In this document: positions 47,865-57,291 of the stretch, in pieces | How the letters are laid out: the number at the start of each line of letters is the position of its first letter | How positions within the stretch are numbered: the first letter of the stretch is position 1 | Assembly: GCA_023228145.1 (NCBI GenBank) | Contig: JALOBU010000004.1 | Span: forward strand, 62,001-126,000 | Length of the DNA stretch: 64,000 nt | Source of the DNA: Bacteroidales bacterium | GTDB taxonomy: Bacteria; Bacteroidota; Bacteroidia; Bacteroidales; CAIWKO01 | Direction of reading: 5' to 3' | The notes under the pieces: generated by a model | What the model saw: the letters and a program-made list of their open reading frames with translations, nothing else | Told to the model about the DNA's origin: nothing | Databases searched by the model: none | Position numbers and translations under genes: made by a program

Positions 47865-49895
47865 TTATTTAAGCCACAGGTCAAGCCAACGGAAAAATTC
47901 CCTTTGCCATAACACACTGTTTTGCGGTTTCGTAACAAAATGCGATTCATTTGGAAAGAATAAAAACCTGCTGGGAATATTCTGAAGCTGTGCCGCATCA
48001 AAAGCCTGCATACCTTCGGTATAGGGAATACGAAAATCGTTGCCTCCATGAATTACTAAAATGGGTGTATCCCAATTCCCAACAAAATTATGCGGTGAAA
48101 AATCATAGCTTTTTGGCTTGGGTTCTTTCCAATACGCTCCTCCCAGATCGTAGTTTGCAAACCATAACTCTTCAGTGCTGCCATACCAGCTTTCGAAATT
48201 GAACATACCGCAATGTGCAATAAACGCTTTAAAACGCTTGTTGTGGTTGCCAGCCAGCCAGTATACGGAAAAAGCGCCATAGCTTGCGCCCACTGCTCCA
48301 AGTTTATCGGCGTTAACATAAGGTTCTTTTGAAACAGCATCAATAGCCGATAAATAATCCTTCATATTCTGCCCGCCATAATCTTTCGATATCTGTGCAT
48401 TCCACTCCTGCCCGAAACCCGGTAAACCCCGGCGGTTAGGTGCAACAACAATGTAGCCGTTGGCCGCCATCATCTGAAAGTTCCAGCGATACGAAAAAAA
48501 CTGGCTGACAGCACTTTGCGGTCCACCTTGGCAATAAAGCAATGCAGGGTATTTTTTGTTTTTATCGAAATCGGGTGGATAGATGACCCATACCAGCATC
48601 TGCTTGTTGTCAGTAGTTGTTACCCAGCGTTCTTCAACCTTACCCATAGTTATTTTGCTCAACATTTCTTTGTTAGTAAAAGTCAGTTGTACAGGTTTAT
48701 ATTTGCCTTTATCCATATCCAGGCGGTATATCTCTGATGGCTCTGACATAGACATTTTCACCCCAAGTATGAGAGTGCCATCAGCAAACAATTCCGAAAA
48801 ATCATGAACACCGTTTGTGAGTTGTACAATTTTTTTTGTCTCGGGTTCTGCCTGAAAAACCTGACAGGTACCTTTTGTGTAACTTAGAAAATAAATGAAG
48901 TTATTGTCGGCATTCCATCGTAGGGTTGAAACACTTTCATCAAAACTTTCGCTTACGTCAGTATATGTTTTCGATGTGAAATCATAAACCATCAGTCGTT
49001 TCTTATCTGATTCATAGCCCGGGGTTTTCATGCTACACCAGGCAATTCTGTTACCGTCGGGAGAAAACGCTGGGTCGAGGTCATAGCCCTGCATATCTTT
49101 AGTAATATTTTCCGTTATGCTTGTCTGCATATTGAAAATATAAATATCGGAGTTAGTACTCACAGTTTCTTCCCTGCCTTTCAGCTTGCGGCACACGTAT
49201 GCAATCTTCTGCCCGTCGGGGCTCCATGAAATTTGTTCCATGCCTCCATCGGGAGTTAACGGGGCATCAAATTTTTCTTCACGCATGATATCCAGTGCGC
49301 CAGTGACTGTGCTTTCGAAATATGCAGAAACAATAATATGGCTATATGCATAATCGTGCCAGCTGTCCCAGTGCCGGTAGAATAAATCGTCAATAATGCG
49401 AGCATCGGCTTTGGGGAGGTCTGGATAGATTTCATTAGTGGTTTTATCGAGTTTGATATCTCTGATAAAAAGTACGTGCGTCATAGTTGGAGAATAGGAA
49501 AAACCATTGATGCCGCCTTCGAAATTTGTCAGCTGTTTTTTATCGCTGCCGTCGGGATTCATTTCCCAGAGTTGTGGCTCGCCGTTCTCAGCAGAGATGT
49601 AACCTATTTTTTTCCCATCAGGACGCCAAACTCCGTTCCATTCGCTGCCGGGAGAATTCGTAAGGTTTACGGGAGTTCCCCCGGAGACAGGTATTACATA
49701 CAAATCGCGGTTGCCTTTGTTCTCTTCAAGGTTGTAATATGTTACACCATACAGCACTGTTTTCTTATCAGGCGACACCTGCATATCGCTCACCCGGCCG
49801 AATTTCCATAACAATTCCGCTGTGAGTTTCTCTTGTGAAAATGCACAAAATGACAGTGCTAAAATGGCTCCAAAAATAAATGATGTTTTTTTCAT
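47865..49895 (-). CDS. S9-family secreted serine peptidase (dipeptidyl-peptidase-like)
   Basis: 676 residues. Signal peptide to about 20 (SFCAFSQ). Beta-propeller about 30-400 with repeated WSPDGQKIAY-type blades. Alpha/beta hydrolase domain about 420-676 with catalytic Ser538 (GASYGA), Asp620 (GGNDFRIP) and His652 (NESHFVTKP). This is the prolyl oligopeptidase family, closest in layout to periplasmic DPP5-type enzymes of Bacteroidota, which cut dipeptides from peptide N-termini and feed amino-acid fermentation. No T9SS domain, so it should stay in the periplasm. Monocistronic. Confidence 0.92.
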   Translation of the reverse strand: MKKTSFIFGAILALSFCAFSQEKLTAELLWKFGRVSDMQVSPDKKTVLYGVTYYNLEENKGNRDLYVIPVSGGTPVNLTNSPGSEWNGVWRPDGKKIGYISAENGEPQLWEMNPDGSDKKQLTNFEGGINGFSYSPTMTHVLFIRDIKLDKTTNEIYPDLPKADARIIDDLFYRHWDSWHDYAYSHIIVSAYFESTVTGALDIMREEKFDAPLTPDGGMEQISWSPDGQKIAYVCRKLKGREETVSTNSDIYIFNMQTSITENITKDMQGYDLDPAFSPDGNRIAWCSMKTPGYESDKKRLMVYDFTSKTYTDVSESFDESVSTLRWNADNNFIYFLSYTKGTCQVFQAEPETKKIVQLTNGVHDFSELFADGTLILGVKMSMSEPSEIYRLDMDKGKYKPVQLTFTNKEMLSKITMGKVEERWVTTTDNKQMLVWVIYPPDFDKNKKYPALLYCQGGPQSAVSQFFSYRWNFQMMAANGYIVVAPNRRGLPGFGQEWNAQISKDYGGQNMKDYLSAIDAVSKEPYVNADKLGAVGASYGAFSVYWLAGNHNKRFKAFIAHCGMFNFESWYGSTEELWFANYDLGGAYWKEPKPKSYDFSPHNFVGNWDTPILVIHGGNDFRIPYTEGMQAFDAAQLQNIPSRFLFFPNESHFVTKPQNSVLWQREFFRWLDLWLK

Positions 49896-49920
49896 AAATT
49901 TTATTTTTCTTTTTCCCGCA

Positions 49921-49941
49921 CCTGCCTGCCGACAAGGCAGG
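49921..49941. repeat. Variant of the GC-rich CCTGCC palindrome
   Basis: CCTGCC (49921-49926) and GGCAGG (49936-49941) around TGCCGACAA. It differs by a few bases from the perfect 20-bp palindrome inside the decayed tRNA-Met copy at 57523-57542. It lies in the 105-bp space between the S9 peptidase and the TPR lipoprotein gene. Confidence 0.6.
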
Positions 49942-50000
49942 AGTTTCGCAGATATTCGCTGATTCTCAGTGAATTTCGACTGCTGGAAAAAAATATTAAT

Positions 50001-51023
50001 TTACATATTCATTAATTTATCAAGACGGTTCATGCCGTCAATGGCTTTCTGATAATTCACTTTTATTTTCAATGACTGCTGGTAATCAATGCGTGCCGCC
50101 TGGATATTTCCAAGAAGCTCATAGCAATATCCCCGGTTATAATAGGCTTCGGCATAGTTCGGGTCGCAGCTGATGGCATCGGTAAAATGTTTTATTGCCT
50201 GATTATACACCTGCAGGTAAACCAGATGGATATACCCCAGATTGTAATGCGCAAATTTATACTTTGGATTAATCTGCAATATGGTGGAATACTTTTCAAT
50301 CGCCTTGTTGTATTCACCGGTATTCTGGTAAAACATTGCCAGTGCATATAAAGCCTCAATACTTTTTGGATTCAGGTTGAGTGCATTATTAAAGTAATCA
50401 GCTGCGAGCGGGTTATTTTTTGTGGAATAGATAATCCCCAACTGCATGTAAGCATGATAATAGTCCTGGTCTTTTTCCACTGCAATCTGAAAACATCTCA
50501 CCGCCTTTGCCGTGTCGCCCATATCCTTATACATCATGCCTCGGATAAAATCCGCTTTAGCGTTGAGTTTGTCAATTTTCAAAGCTTTTTCGGTGTATTC
50601 AAAAGCTATTTTATATTCCTCTTTATAAAAATGCAGCTCTGCCAGTTTCAGCAGGGCTTCGTCATCGGAAGGATTTATCTCACAGGCTTTCTCCAGCATC
50701 TCCTGACACTTCGTGATTTTCCCTCCGGCAAAAAAAACATCCGACAAAGTCCTCAGGTAGCTTGAATTTTTTGGGTCCAGAATTGTAGCTTTGCCGGCAT
50801 CGTTAAGGGCTTTTTCTATATCTCCGTGATTCAGGTAGTACAAAGCCCGCTGTTCATAAAGAGCCGCATTTTCTGAACTTTCGGCAATTTTTTTACTTAG
50901 CATGGCAAGCGTATCAGGCAGAGAATCACTTTTCTGCTCTTTACCTTTTTCACTATTATTATTTCCGCAAGCAGCTGCAAAAAACAAAACTACTACTACC
51001 GGAATTATCCGTAAAAAACTCAT
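50001..51023 (-). CDS. TPR-repeat lipoprotein
   Basis: 340 residues. Lipobox FFAAAC with Cys19; the residues after it (GNNNSEKGKEQ) lack an Asp at +2, so outer-membrane sorting is likely. About eight tetratricopeptide repeats follow from residue 40 to 335, with repeated A-LYEQRALYYLNHGD, AKADFIRGMMYKDMGDTAKA, AHYNLGYIHL and AEAYYNRGYCYELLGN units. TPR arrays bind other proteins. Last gene of a bcp-recA-TPR run on the minus strand, 21 bases after recA; functional link to recA is doubtful. Confidence 0.88.
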   Translation of the reverse strand: MSFLRIIPVVVVLFFAAACGNNNSEKGKEQKSDSLPDTLAMLSKKIAESSENAALYEQRALYYLNHGDIEKALNDAGKATILDPKNSSYLRTLSDVFFAGGKITKCQEMLEKACEINPSDDEALLKLAELHFYKEEYKIAFEYTEKALKIDKLNAKADFIRGMMYKDMGDTAKAVRCFQIAVEKDQDYYHAYMQLGIIYSTKNNPLAADYFNNALNLNPKSIEALYALAMFYQNTGEYNKAIEKYSTILQINPKYKFAHYNLGYIHLVYLQVYNQAIKHFTDAISCDPNYAEAYYNRGYCYELLGNIQAARIDYQQSLKIKVNYQKAIDGMNRLDKLMNM

Positions 51024-51044
51024 AATGTTTACGTGTCTATTGTT

Positions 51045-52064
51045 TTAAATTACCCTTATTTTGGCTTCTATTTCATCGCACAACTCAGGGTTATCAGTAA
51101 GTAATTGTTTTACGGCATCCCTGCCCTGCCCAAGTTTGGTTTCGTTATAACTGAACCACGAGCCGCTTTTTTTAATTATTTCTTTATCCACGCCCATATC
51201 AATTATTTCTCCTATTTTTGAGAAGCCTTCTCCATAGATAATATCCACTTCGGCTGTCCTGAAAGGCGGAGCCACTTTGTTTTTCACCACTTTCACACGT
51301 ACCCTGTTGCCAATGATGTTCTCACCATCTTTTATCTGGTTTATCTTGCGAATGTCAATGCGTACGGAAGCATAGAATTTAAGGGCATTTCCGCCGGTGG
51401 TGGTTTCAGGGTTTCCGAACATGATGCCGATTTTTTCCCTTAACTGGTTGATGAAGACACAGCAGCATCTTGTCTTGCTTATAGTTGCCGTCAGCTTGCG
51501 CAAAGCCTGCGACATCAGGCGCGCCTGCAGGCCCATTTTTGAGTCGCCCATCTCCCCTTCTATTTCGCTTTTGGGTGTCAGCGCTGCCACAGAGTCAATC
51601 ACAATAATGTCTATGGCTCCCGACCTGATAAGGTTTTCAGTGATTTCCAGTGCCTGTTCGCCGTTGTCGGGCTGTGATATCAGCAGGTTTTCAATGTCCA
51701 CTCCTAATTTACGGGCATAAATGCTGTCGAAAGCATGCTCGGCATCAATAAATGCGGCAATGCCTCCCTTACGCTGTGCTTCGGCAATGGCATGCAAGGC
51801 CAGGGTGGTTTTTCCAGAGGATTCCGGGCCATAGATTTCGATAACGCGCCCTTTTGGAAAACCGCCTACACCCAAGGCAATATCCACTCCAATAGAGCCG
51901 GTGGAGATGTATTCCACCTCTTCCACAGCCTGGTCGCCCAGTTTCATGATGGAACCTTTTCCGTAATTTTTTTCGATTTTATCAAGTGTAAGCTGCAGGG
52001 CTTTCATTTTTTCTTTGTTGAAATTGCTTTCTTTTTTTACTTCGGTATCTTTTTCTTTTGACAT
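51045..52064 (-). CDS. recA: Recombinase RecA
   Basis: 339 residues. Walker A GPESSGKTT (79-87), catalytic Glu in EIYGPES context, IDAEHAFDSIYARKLGVD (about 110-127), Walker B IIVIDSVAALTPKSEIEGEMGD (in parts), loop L2 INQLREKIGIMFGNPETTTGG (in parts). Forms filaments on single-stranded DNA for recombination and LexA cleavage. The unusual feature is only the gene order: bcp 11 bases upstream and a TPR lipoprotein 21 bases downstream. No LexA box was identified. Confidence 0.98.
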   Translation of the reverse strand: MSKEKDTEVKKESNFNKEKMKALQLTLDKIEKNYGKGSIMKLGDQAVEEVEYISTGSIGVDIALGVGGFPKGRVIEIYGPESSGKTTLALHAIAEAQRKGGIAAFIDAEHAFDSIYARKLGVDIENLLISQPDNGEQALEITENLIRSGAIDIIVIDSVAALTPKSEIEGEMGDSKMGLQARLMSQALRKLTATISKTRCCCVFINQLREKIGIMFGNPETTTGGNALKFYASVRIDIRKINQIKDGENIIGNRVRVKVVKNKVAPPFRTAEVDIIYGEGFSKIGEIIDMGVDKEIIKKSGSWFSYNETKLGQGRDAVKQLLTDNPELCDEIEAKIRVI

Positions 52065-52075
52065 GGTATAATAAT

Positions 52076-52543
52076 TTATTTGTTGTATAATATTTCAAAT
52101 ATTTGTTGTGTGTGGCTGCCGGTATTCACTTTAGTTATTACTGCTTCAAAAATTCCCTGCTCAGAAATGACAAAGGTGGTTCGGTTGATGCCGTTAAAAA
52201 CTTTACCCATAAACTTCTTTGGCCCCCATACACCATACAGTGTGCAAATCTCTTTATTGGTGTCAGCTATGAGTGCAAACGGCAGCCTGTATTTTGTGAT
52301 AAATTTCTGATGCGACTTTTCGCTGTCGGCGCTTACGCCGATGACAACAAATCCTTTTTTGAGCAATTCGCTATGGTTGTCGCGCAGGTTGCAGGCTTCC
52401 GCAGTGCAGCCGGGTGTGCTGTCTTTCGGGTAAAAATATAAAACTACTTTTTTCCCTGCATAATCCTTTAAGGCGATGGCATTGCCATCCTGGTCGGTAC
52501 CTTTAAAGTCAGGAGCATTATCTCCGGTTTTTAATGAGGTCAT
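52076..52543 (-). CDS. bcp: Thioredoxin-dependent peroxiredoxin (BCP/PrxQ)
   Basis: 155 residues. Peroxidatic Cys46 in STPGCTAEAC with the resolving Cys51, five residues later, the pattern of PrxQ. The fold blocks APDFKGTDQDG and VVLYFYPKD are intact, and KKFMGKVFNGINRTTFVI near the end is typical. It reduces hydroperoxides in the cytoplasm with thioredoxin. First gene of the bcp-recA-TPR run. Confidence 0.95.
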   Translation of the reverse strand: MTSLKTGDNAPDFKGTDQDGNAIALKDYAGKKVVLYFYPKDSTPGCTAEACNLRDNHSELLKKGFVVIGVSADSEKSHQKFITKYRLPFALIADTNKEICTLYGVWGPKKFMGKVFNGINRTTFVISEQGIFEAVITKVNTGSHTQQIFEILYNK

Positions 52544-52697
52544 GTGATTGTTTTTGTTTACACAAATTAAATAATTATTATTGAATTTTACGGGGGTTGT
52601 TGATAATTATAATTAAATATTGTTCAGGAATTTATTTCATGCCGGCTCAAAACAGTCTTAATCATCTCTATGGTTAAGGAATTAAGCTGATATTTTT

Positions 52698-52839
52698 TTA
52701 ACCACAGAGGTTAACAGAGTAAAAACAGAGTGCACAGAGTATTGTTTTCGCAATAATCTTTAAATGAGTTTGTTTTATAATGCACAAAACCTTTTAATAT
52801 TGTGAGCTCCGTGAAACACACTGTGTGCTTTGTGGTTAA
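52698..52839. repeat. Imperfect long inverted repeat with CACAGAG direct repeats
   Basis: Ends TTAACCACA (52698-52706) and TGTGGTTAA (52831-52839) are reverse complements. Inside the left arm (A)CACAGAG or ACAGAG recurs at about 52703, 52714, 52725 and 52734; the right arm has CTCCGTG and CACTGTGTGC. It resembles the 'accacagag...ctctgtggtt' palindromes seen in many Bacteroidota genomes. This 373-bp space has no gene. Confidence 0.6.
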
Positions 52840-52916
52840 TTAGTTTTGTCGAAATTTTTTCTAATCACCATATTAACAGAAAAAATACAGGAGTACTAAG
52901 TTGTTATGCAATTTCA

Positions 52917-53684
52917 TTACAATTTAAGCAAATTTCTCAATGCAAAAGCTATAGAATCCGCCTTTGTCTTTATTGGAGTCGCCGACAAAGGAATCTTCAC
53001 GGGCACATCAAGATGCAAAGGTATTTTACCGGAAACTGGCAGTTTATAAGGGAAAGTTATCAGCGCCTCGCTTTTAACCGGAATATTAATCGGGATGTTC
53101 AGGTCAACAGGAATGTTCAGTTGTATCTTCACCGGTATATTTTCCGATATTGGCAGTTTTACCGGTATGTCTGACAAGACATCTATAGGGTCTTTGATAT
53201 CCAGGGTAATGTTTTGCTTCAGGGGGATGTCAGCAATAATCGGGATTCTGATACCCTTTTTCTTTACTCTGTTGGTAGGAATAGTAAATTTCTGATCCAC
53301 GCTGATAATTTCGTCAACAGGAACCACTATTTTATTTTTAAAAAAAAATGCTGTATCAACATGTATCGTCTCGTCAATAGTCAGTTTTATCGGTGTTGTT
53401 ATCTTCTGGTCAACAGGTATCATGGTTTTAAAAGGCAGGGTATACTTCACATTCATCTCAACAAAAACCGGAACCGTTTGTTCTATAGTAAAAAATGTAG
53501 AGATTTCCAGGGTGTCGTCTACCTTTACGGTATAATCTATCTCCGAATTTCCAAGCCGTTCGAGCATGCCCGAAACCTTATTCAGGCGGCTGTCGGCCAC
53601 AAATTTCACCACCAGTAAAACCGTTATAATTATCACGTTCAGTACCAAGGATAGTATGGCAAGTCGCCCTGTGCTGATTTTCAT
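52917..53684 (-). CDS. Membrane-anchored protein with short-period IPV beta repeats
   Basis: 255 residues from ATG 53684; the longer reading adds 24 residues overlapping the divergent gene's promoter. One membrane helix near the N-terminus (LAILSLVLNVIIITVLLVV, about 8-26), a short helix, then about 200 residues of strands separated by Pro: VEMNVKYTLPFKTMIPVDQ, KIVVPVDEIISVDQK, IPVKLPISENIPVKIQL, IPINIPVK and so on, with a Pro every six to eight residues. Few Gly and almost no aromatic residues. The pattern suggests a long thin beta stack outside the membrane. Family not recognised. Confidence 0.7.
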   Translation of the reverse strand: MKISTGRLAILSLVLNVIIITVLLVVKFVADSRLNKVSGMLERLGNSEIDYTVKVDDTLEISTFFTIEQTVPVFVEMNVKYTLPFKTMIPVDQKITTPIKLTIDETIHVDTAFFFKNKIVVPVDEIISVDQKFTIPTNRVKKKGIRIPIIADIPLKQNITLDIKDPIDVLSDIPVKLPISENIPVKIQLNIPVDLNIPINIPVKSEALITFPYKLPVSGKIPLHLDVPVKIPLSATPIKTKADSIAFALRNLLKL

Positions 53685-53704
53685 ATCTGAAAAGATATAA
53701 ATTT

Positions 53705-53712
53705 TATATTTG
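53705..53712 (+). promoter_or_regulatory. -7 box of the CocE-like hydrolase gene
   Basis: TATATTTG, exact TAnnTTTG match, 21 bases before ATG 53734. This supports ATG 53734 rather than the upstream in-frame ATG at 53710, which would overlap the box. Confidence 0.5.
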
Positions 53713-53733
53713 TATGAAATTTCAACCGAAATT

Positions 53734-55662
53734 ATGAAAAAAATATTTATCAGCATTTTTTTATGTTTTTTTTTAATTACATCTGTTTTTTGTCAGTTGC
53801 TGATAACCCCCGCTTACGTTGACTCAGTCGCCATGCGCGACGGCAAAAAAATTGCTGTTGATATTTATATTCCCGACAACGGCACTGGGAATGCTTACCC
53901 TGTGATTCTGGTACAGACACCATACAACCGCCTGCTTTACCGTGCTGCAGGGTTGCCGCTTTTCGGCAATAGCATTGCAGACGATAATTACGCCATGGTG
54001 ATAGCCGACTGGCGTTGTTTTTACGGCTCGGCGGCTGCCTGCGCCGGCAATTACGACCGTGCAAAAGACGGATACGACCTTGTGGAATGGATAGCCACAC
54101 AACCCTGGAGCAATGGGAAAATCGGCACGTGGGGGCCTTCGGCGCTGGGGCGCATACAATTTATGACAGCCCGTAAACGCCCGCCACATCTCACCTGCGC
54201 AGTACCCCTTGTCGCAGGACCGCAATACAGCTATCCCGAATATTATCCCGGCGGCGTTTTAAGGACGGAATATGTAGAGCAACTCGATGCCCTCGGTTTC
54301 GGAAGCTCGCCAATGATACTTGCACATCAGGTGCATGATATTGTTTGGACTTATTCGGAAATGACAAATTATTATCCCGATTCCATCAATGTACCTATGC
54401 TGATGATAGGCGGATGGTACGACCACAACATCAATATGATGATGGAATTTTTTGCCGGCATACGGCAATCCTCCGATATCATCGCACGCGACAAGCACCG
54501 CCTGCTGATGGGGCCATGGACACATAGCGGGCATGGCAACGCAGGCATTGGCGCCCCACAACAGGGAGAACTAACCTATCTGAATGCCGTTGGATGGAGC
54601 GACTCACTCGCCCTCATGCACTTTGATTATTACATGCGTTCTATAGCCAACAACTGGAACACCAGCCCATACATACAATATTACCAGATGGGCGAAAACA
54701 CATGGCAAAGCTGCGTCTCTTGGCCTCCGGCAGGTATGAGCAACCATAATTTATATTTTCAGGAAGACGGAAGCATCAGTCAGACAATGCCACAAAATGC
54801 CGATGTTTACAAACAAATAGTTTACGACCCCCGTAACCCTTCACCCACCATTGGCGGGGCCACGCTGCACGCTGACCTTGAGCAGGGTCCTTATGACCAG
54901 GCGCCTCAGGTGGAAAACAAAAATGATATTCTTGTGTTTACCTCCGCTGTTCTTCTGCAAAATGTTGTTTTAAAAGGCAAAAGCACCATTCATCTTTATG
55001 TGTCGAGTGACAGAAAAGATACGGATTTCGCGGTTAGACTCACGGATGTTTATCCCGACAACAGTTCCATGTTGCTATACGACGGCATTGCCCGCATGCG
55101 CTTCCGCAACGGCTTCAACGCCTCCGATACCTCGTGCATGACACCCGGACAAATATATGAGATAGAAATTAATCTGCCCGACCAGGCTATCACATTTTTT
55201 TCAAACCACCGCATACGGGTGGATATCAGTTCATCCGATTATCCACGTTTCGACTGCAACCTGAACAACGGAGGGGCTATGTATGCGGCCGGTGACACGC
55301 TCATTGCCACCAATAAGGTGTATGTCGCCTCTAATTATGCTTCACATATCGTGATGCCCCTAAACGGATTCTTTGTTAATGTTGCCGAAAATTATCCTCA
55401 GAATAAGCATCAGATAAAAGTTTTTCCGAATCCTGCCGCACAGGAAGTGAACATACAATTTGACAAAATCCCTGAGGGCGCCACTGAAATAATTTTGTTT
55501 GACAACAACGGCAAAAAAGTCTTATCAAAAATCTGCACACCTTTGTTGGAAATGATGAACGTGCTTAACATCCCGCTGCAAGGCATGGCCGAGGGCGTTT
55601 ATACAATGCACATTTCAGGCAGAAATATTAATTTTTCAGAAAAAATAATCATTAAAAAATAA
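53734..55662 (+). CDS. Secreted CocE/NonD-family hydrolase with T9SS sorting domain
   Basis: 642 residues. Signal peptide to about 21 (LITSVFCQ). Alpha/beta hydrolase of the X-Pro dipeptidyl-peptidase S15 type: VAMRDGKKIAVDIYIPD (about 34-50), DWRCFYGSAA, nucleophile Ser in GTWGPSALG, IGGWYDHN with the acid, GPWTHSGH with the His. The jelly-roll C-terminal domain follows (about 335-540). The last 85 residues are a T9SS type A domain (IKVFPNPAAQEVNIQF to EKIIIKK). CocE-type enzymes cut esters or amides such as acyl-peptides; here it should act on the cell surface. deoC begins four bases after its stop. Confidence 0.88.
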   Translation: MKKIFISIFLCFFLITSVFCQLLITPAYVDSVAMRDGKKIAVDIYIPDNGTGNAYPVILVQTPYNRLLYRAAGLPLFGNSIADDNYAMVIADWRCFYGSAAACAGNYDRAKDGYDLVEWIATQPWSNGKIGTWGPSALGRIQFMTARKRPPHLTCAVPLVAGPQYSYPEYYPGGVLRTEYVEQLDALGFGSSPMILAHQVHDIVWTYSEMTNYYPDSINVPMLMIGGWYDHNINMMMEFFAGIRQSSDIIARDKHRLLMGPWTHSGHGNAGIGAPQQGELTYLNAVGWSDSLALMHFDYYMRSIANNWNTSPYIQYYQMGENTWQSCVSWPPAGMSNHNLYFQEDGSISQTMPQNADVYKQIVYDPRNPSPTIGGATLHADLEQGPYDQAPQVENKNDILVFTSAVLLQNVVLKGKSTIHLYVSSDRKDTDFAVRLTDVYPDNSSMLLYDGIARMRFRNGFNASDTSCMTPGQIYEIEINLPDQAITFFSNHRIRVDISSSDYPRFDCNLNNGGAMYAAGDTLIATNKVYVASNYASHIVMPLNGFFVNVAENYPQNKHQIKVFPNPAAQEVNIQFDKIPEGATEIILFDNNGKKVLSKICTPLLEMMNVLNIPLQGMAEGVYTMHISGRNINFSEKIIIKK

Positions 55663-55666
55663 TGCT

Positions 55667-56512
55667 ATGATAAATTTCGCGGCTTATCCGACTCTCTCTG
55701 AAGAACAATGGCAACAGAAAATAAACTCTCTGGCGGATATCTCTTACAGCCCTGAAGAGCTTCAGCAGGTTTATCGCAACATCCTTTCGATGGTTGACCT
55801 GACCACGCTCGAAGGCTCAGACACAACACCTAAAGTCTCCGCACTTTGTAAAAAAGCATACGAAATTGAAGATGCCGGGCTGCATATTCCAAAAGTGGCG
55901 GCGGTATGCGTTTACCCTACTTTTGTCAGGCAATGCAAAAGGGAGCTGCAGGGCAAAGAAATACATGTGGCTTCGGTAGCCGGCGCTTTTCCATCAGGGC
56001 AGTCGCCCTTGTTTGTGAAGCTGGAAGAAATTAAATACGCTGTGGATGAAGGCGCCGACGAGATTGACATGGTGATATCGCGGGGCACTTTTCTTGAGGG
56101 TGATTATCAGGTGGTTTTTTACGAGATTGCTTCTATTAAAAAAGCATGCGGTGCATCGCACCTTAAAGTCATCCTTGAAACCGGTGAGCTTATAACACCG
56201 GAAAATATCCGCAAAGCTTCGGAGATTGCCATTAATGCCGGCGGGGATTTTATTAAAACCTCCACCGGAAAAATTCAGCCGGCAGCCACAGAGCATGCTG
56301 CAGTAATTATGTGCGAAACCATAAAAGAGTATTTCGAAAAGACGGGAAAACATATAGGATTTAAGCCTGCGGGTGGCATAGCCGATGCAGCCACCGCTGT
56401 AAGATATTATAATATAGTAAGTTCAGTCCTTGGCAAAGAATGGTTGAATAAGAATTTGTTCCGTTTTGGGGCCAGCCGGTTGGTGGATAATTTAATAAAT
56501 GTGATTAAATAA
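55667..56512 (+). CDS. deoC: Deoxyribose-phosphate aldolase
   Basis: 281 residues. Schiff-base Lys197 in DFIKTSTGK, proton-relay Lys233 in GFKPAGGI, and the supporting EIDMVI (132-137) and KVILETGEL (168-176). It splits 2-deoxyribose 5-phosphate into glyceraldehyde 3-phosphate and acetaldehyde during nucleoside breakdown. Longer than the 220-residue short class because of an N-terminal helical extension, matching the DeoC type of many Bacteroidota. It is four bases after the surface hydrolase gene, an unexpected partner. Confidence 0.95.
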   Translation: MINFAAYPTLSEEQWQQKINSLADISYSPEELQQVYRNILSMVDLTTLEGSDTTPKVSALCKKAYEIEDAGLHIPKVAAVCVYPTFVRQCKRELQGKEIHVASVAGAFPSGQSPLFVKLEEIKYAVDEGADEIDMVISRGTFLEGDYQVVFYEIASIKKACGASHLKVILETGELITPENIRKASEIAINAGGDFIKTSTGKIQPAATEHAAVIMCETIKEYFEKTGKHIGFKPAGGIADAATAVRYYNIVSSVLGKEWLNKNLFRFGASRLVDNLINVIK

Positions 56513-56524
56513 AACGAAATTACA

Positions 56525-57226
56525 ATGAAAAAAGATTCAACAAAAAAATCTGTTTTTTCAATATATGCATTATGTTTTTTTACTCTTTTACCACTTTTTG
56601 CTTTCTCACAGCAATCAGACACCTGTGATTTTTTAATTAATAAAACAGCCATTTTTTATGGAGTTGATTTTTCAAAAGCCAAGTTGAAAAATATTAATAA
56701 TTATGGGTTTCCTGATGTGGAAAAAATGAAAGCTTATTCATTCAATCATATCAATTATCTTTTAATGGAAGATTCTACTTTCACTGATTTAAAATACATT
56801 TTTTTAAAGAATAATGTTTATTATCGTTTTGAAACAGTTAAAAAAAGAAATATTGAGGCTAATTCTGAAGAGTTAATAAAACAAGAAACAAATTTATTAA
56901 GCCCAATAACAATTGACAGTATTATTAGCTTTTACCCCTTTGACTCAGTTTTGTCTGAATATGGGATTTTGCTCATTGTCCAAAATCTCGTATCTCACAT
57001 TGGCGCAAATGATGTGGATGTTTCATACTCAAATCTTATTTTAACAGTATTTCAAACTTCAAACCACAAAATAATTTTAGCGATACCTATAAAAGGATTA
57101 TGTGATCCTCGCGTCAAAGATGCCTTTGAGAAAATAGTATTTGAGGATTATTGGTTCAAAACGATAAAACATGGTTTATTTACAAAGAATTTTAAAAAGC
57201 TAAAAAAACGTAGTTGTAATAAATGA
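56525..57226 (+). CDS. Secreted protein of unknown function
   Basis: 233 residues. Signal peptide about 1-29 (CFFTLLPLFAFSQQ). The mature part is Asn/Lys/Phe-rich with NKTAIFYGVDFSKAKLKNI, a SYSNLILTVFQTSNHKI strand pair and a basic end (FKKLKKRSCNK). No family recognised; the IFYGVDFS phrase resembles small uncharacterised Bacteroidota secreted proteins. Twelve bases after deoC and possibly read through from it. AT-richer than its neighbours. Confidence 0.6.
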   Translation: MKKDSTKKSVFSIYALCFFTLLPLFAFSQQSDTCDFLINKTAIFYGVDFSKAKLKNINNYGFPDVEKMKAYSFNHINYLLMEDSTFTDLKYIFLKNNVYYRFETVKKRNIEANSEELIKQETNLLSPITIDSIISFYPFDSVLSEYGILLIVQNLVSHIGANDVDVSYSNLILTVFQTSNHKIILAIPIKGLCDPRVKDAFEKIVFEDYWFKTIKHGLFTKNFKKLKKRSCNK

Positions 57227-57291
57227 TTTAGTCATGAATCAAAGACATTATTAAGACTTTATTATCCATAGATCAAATACACTATAAACAA

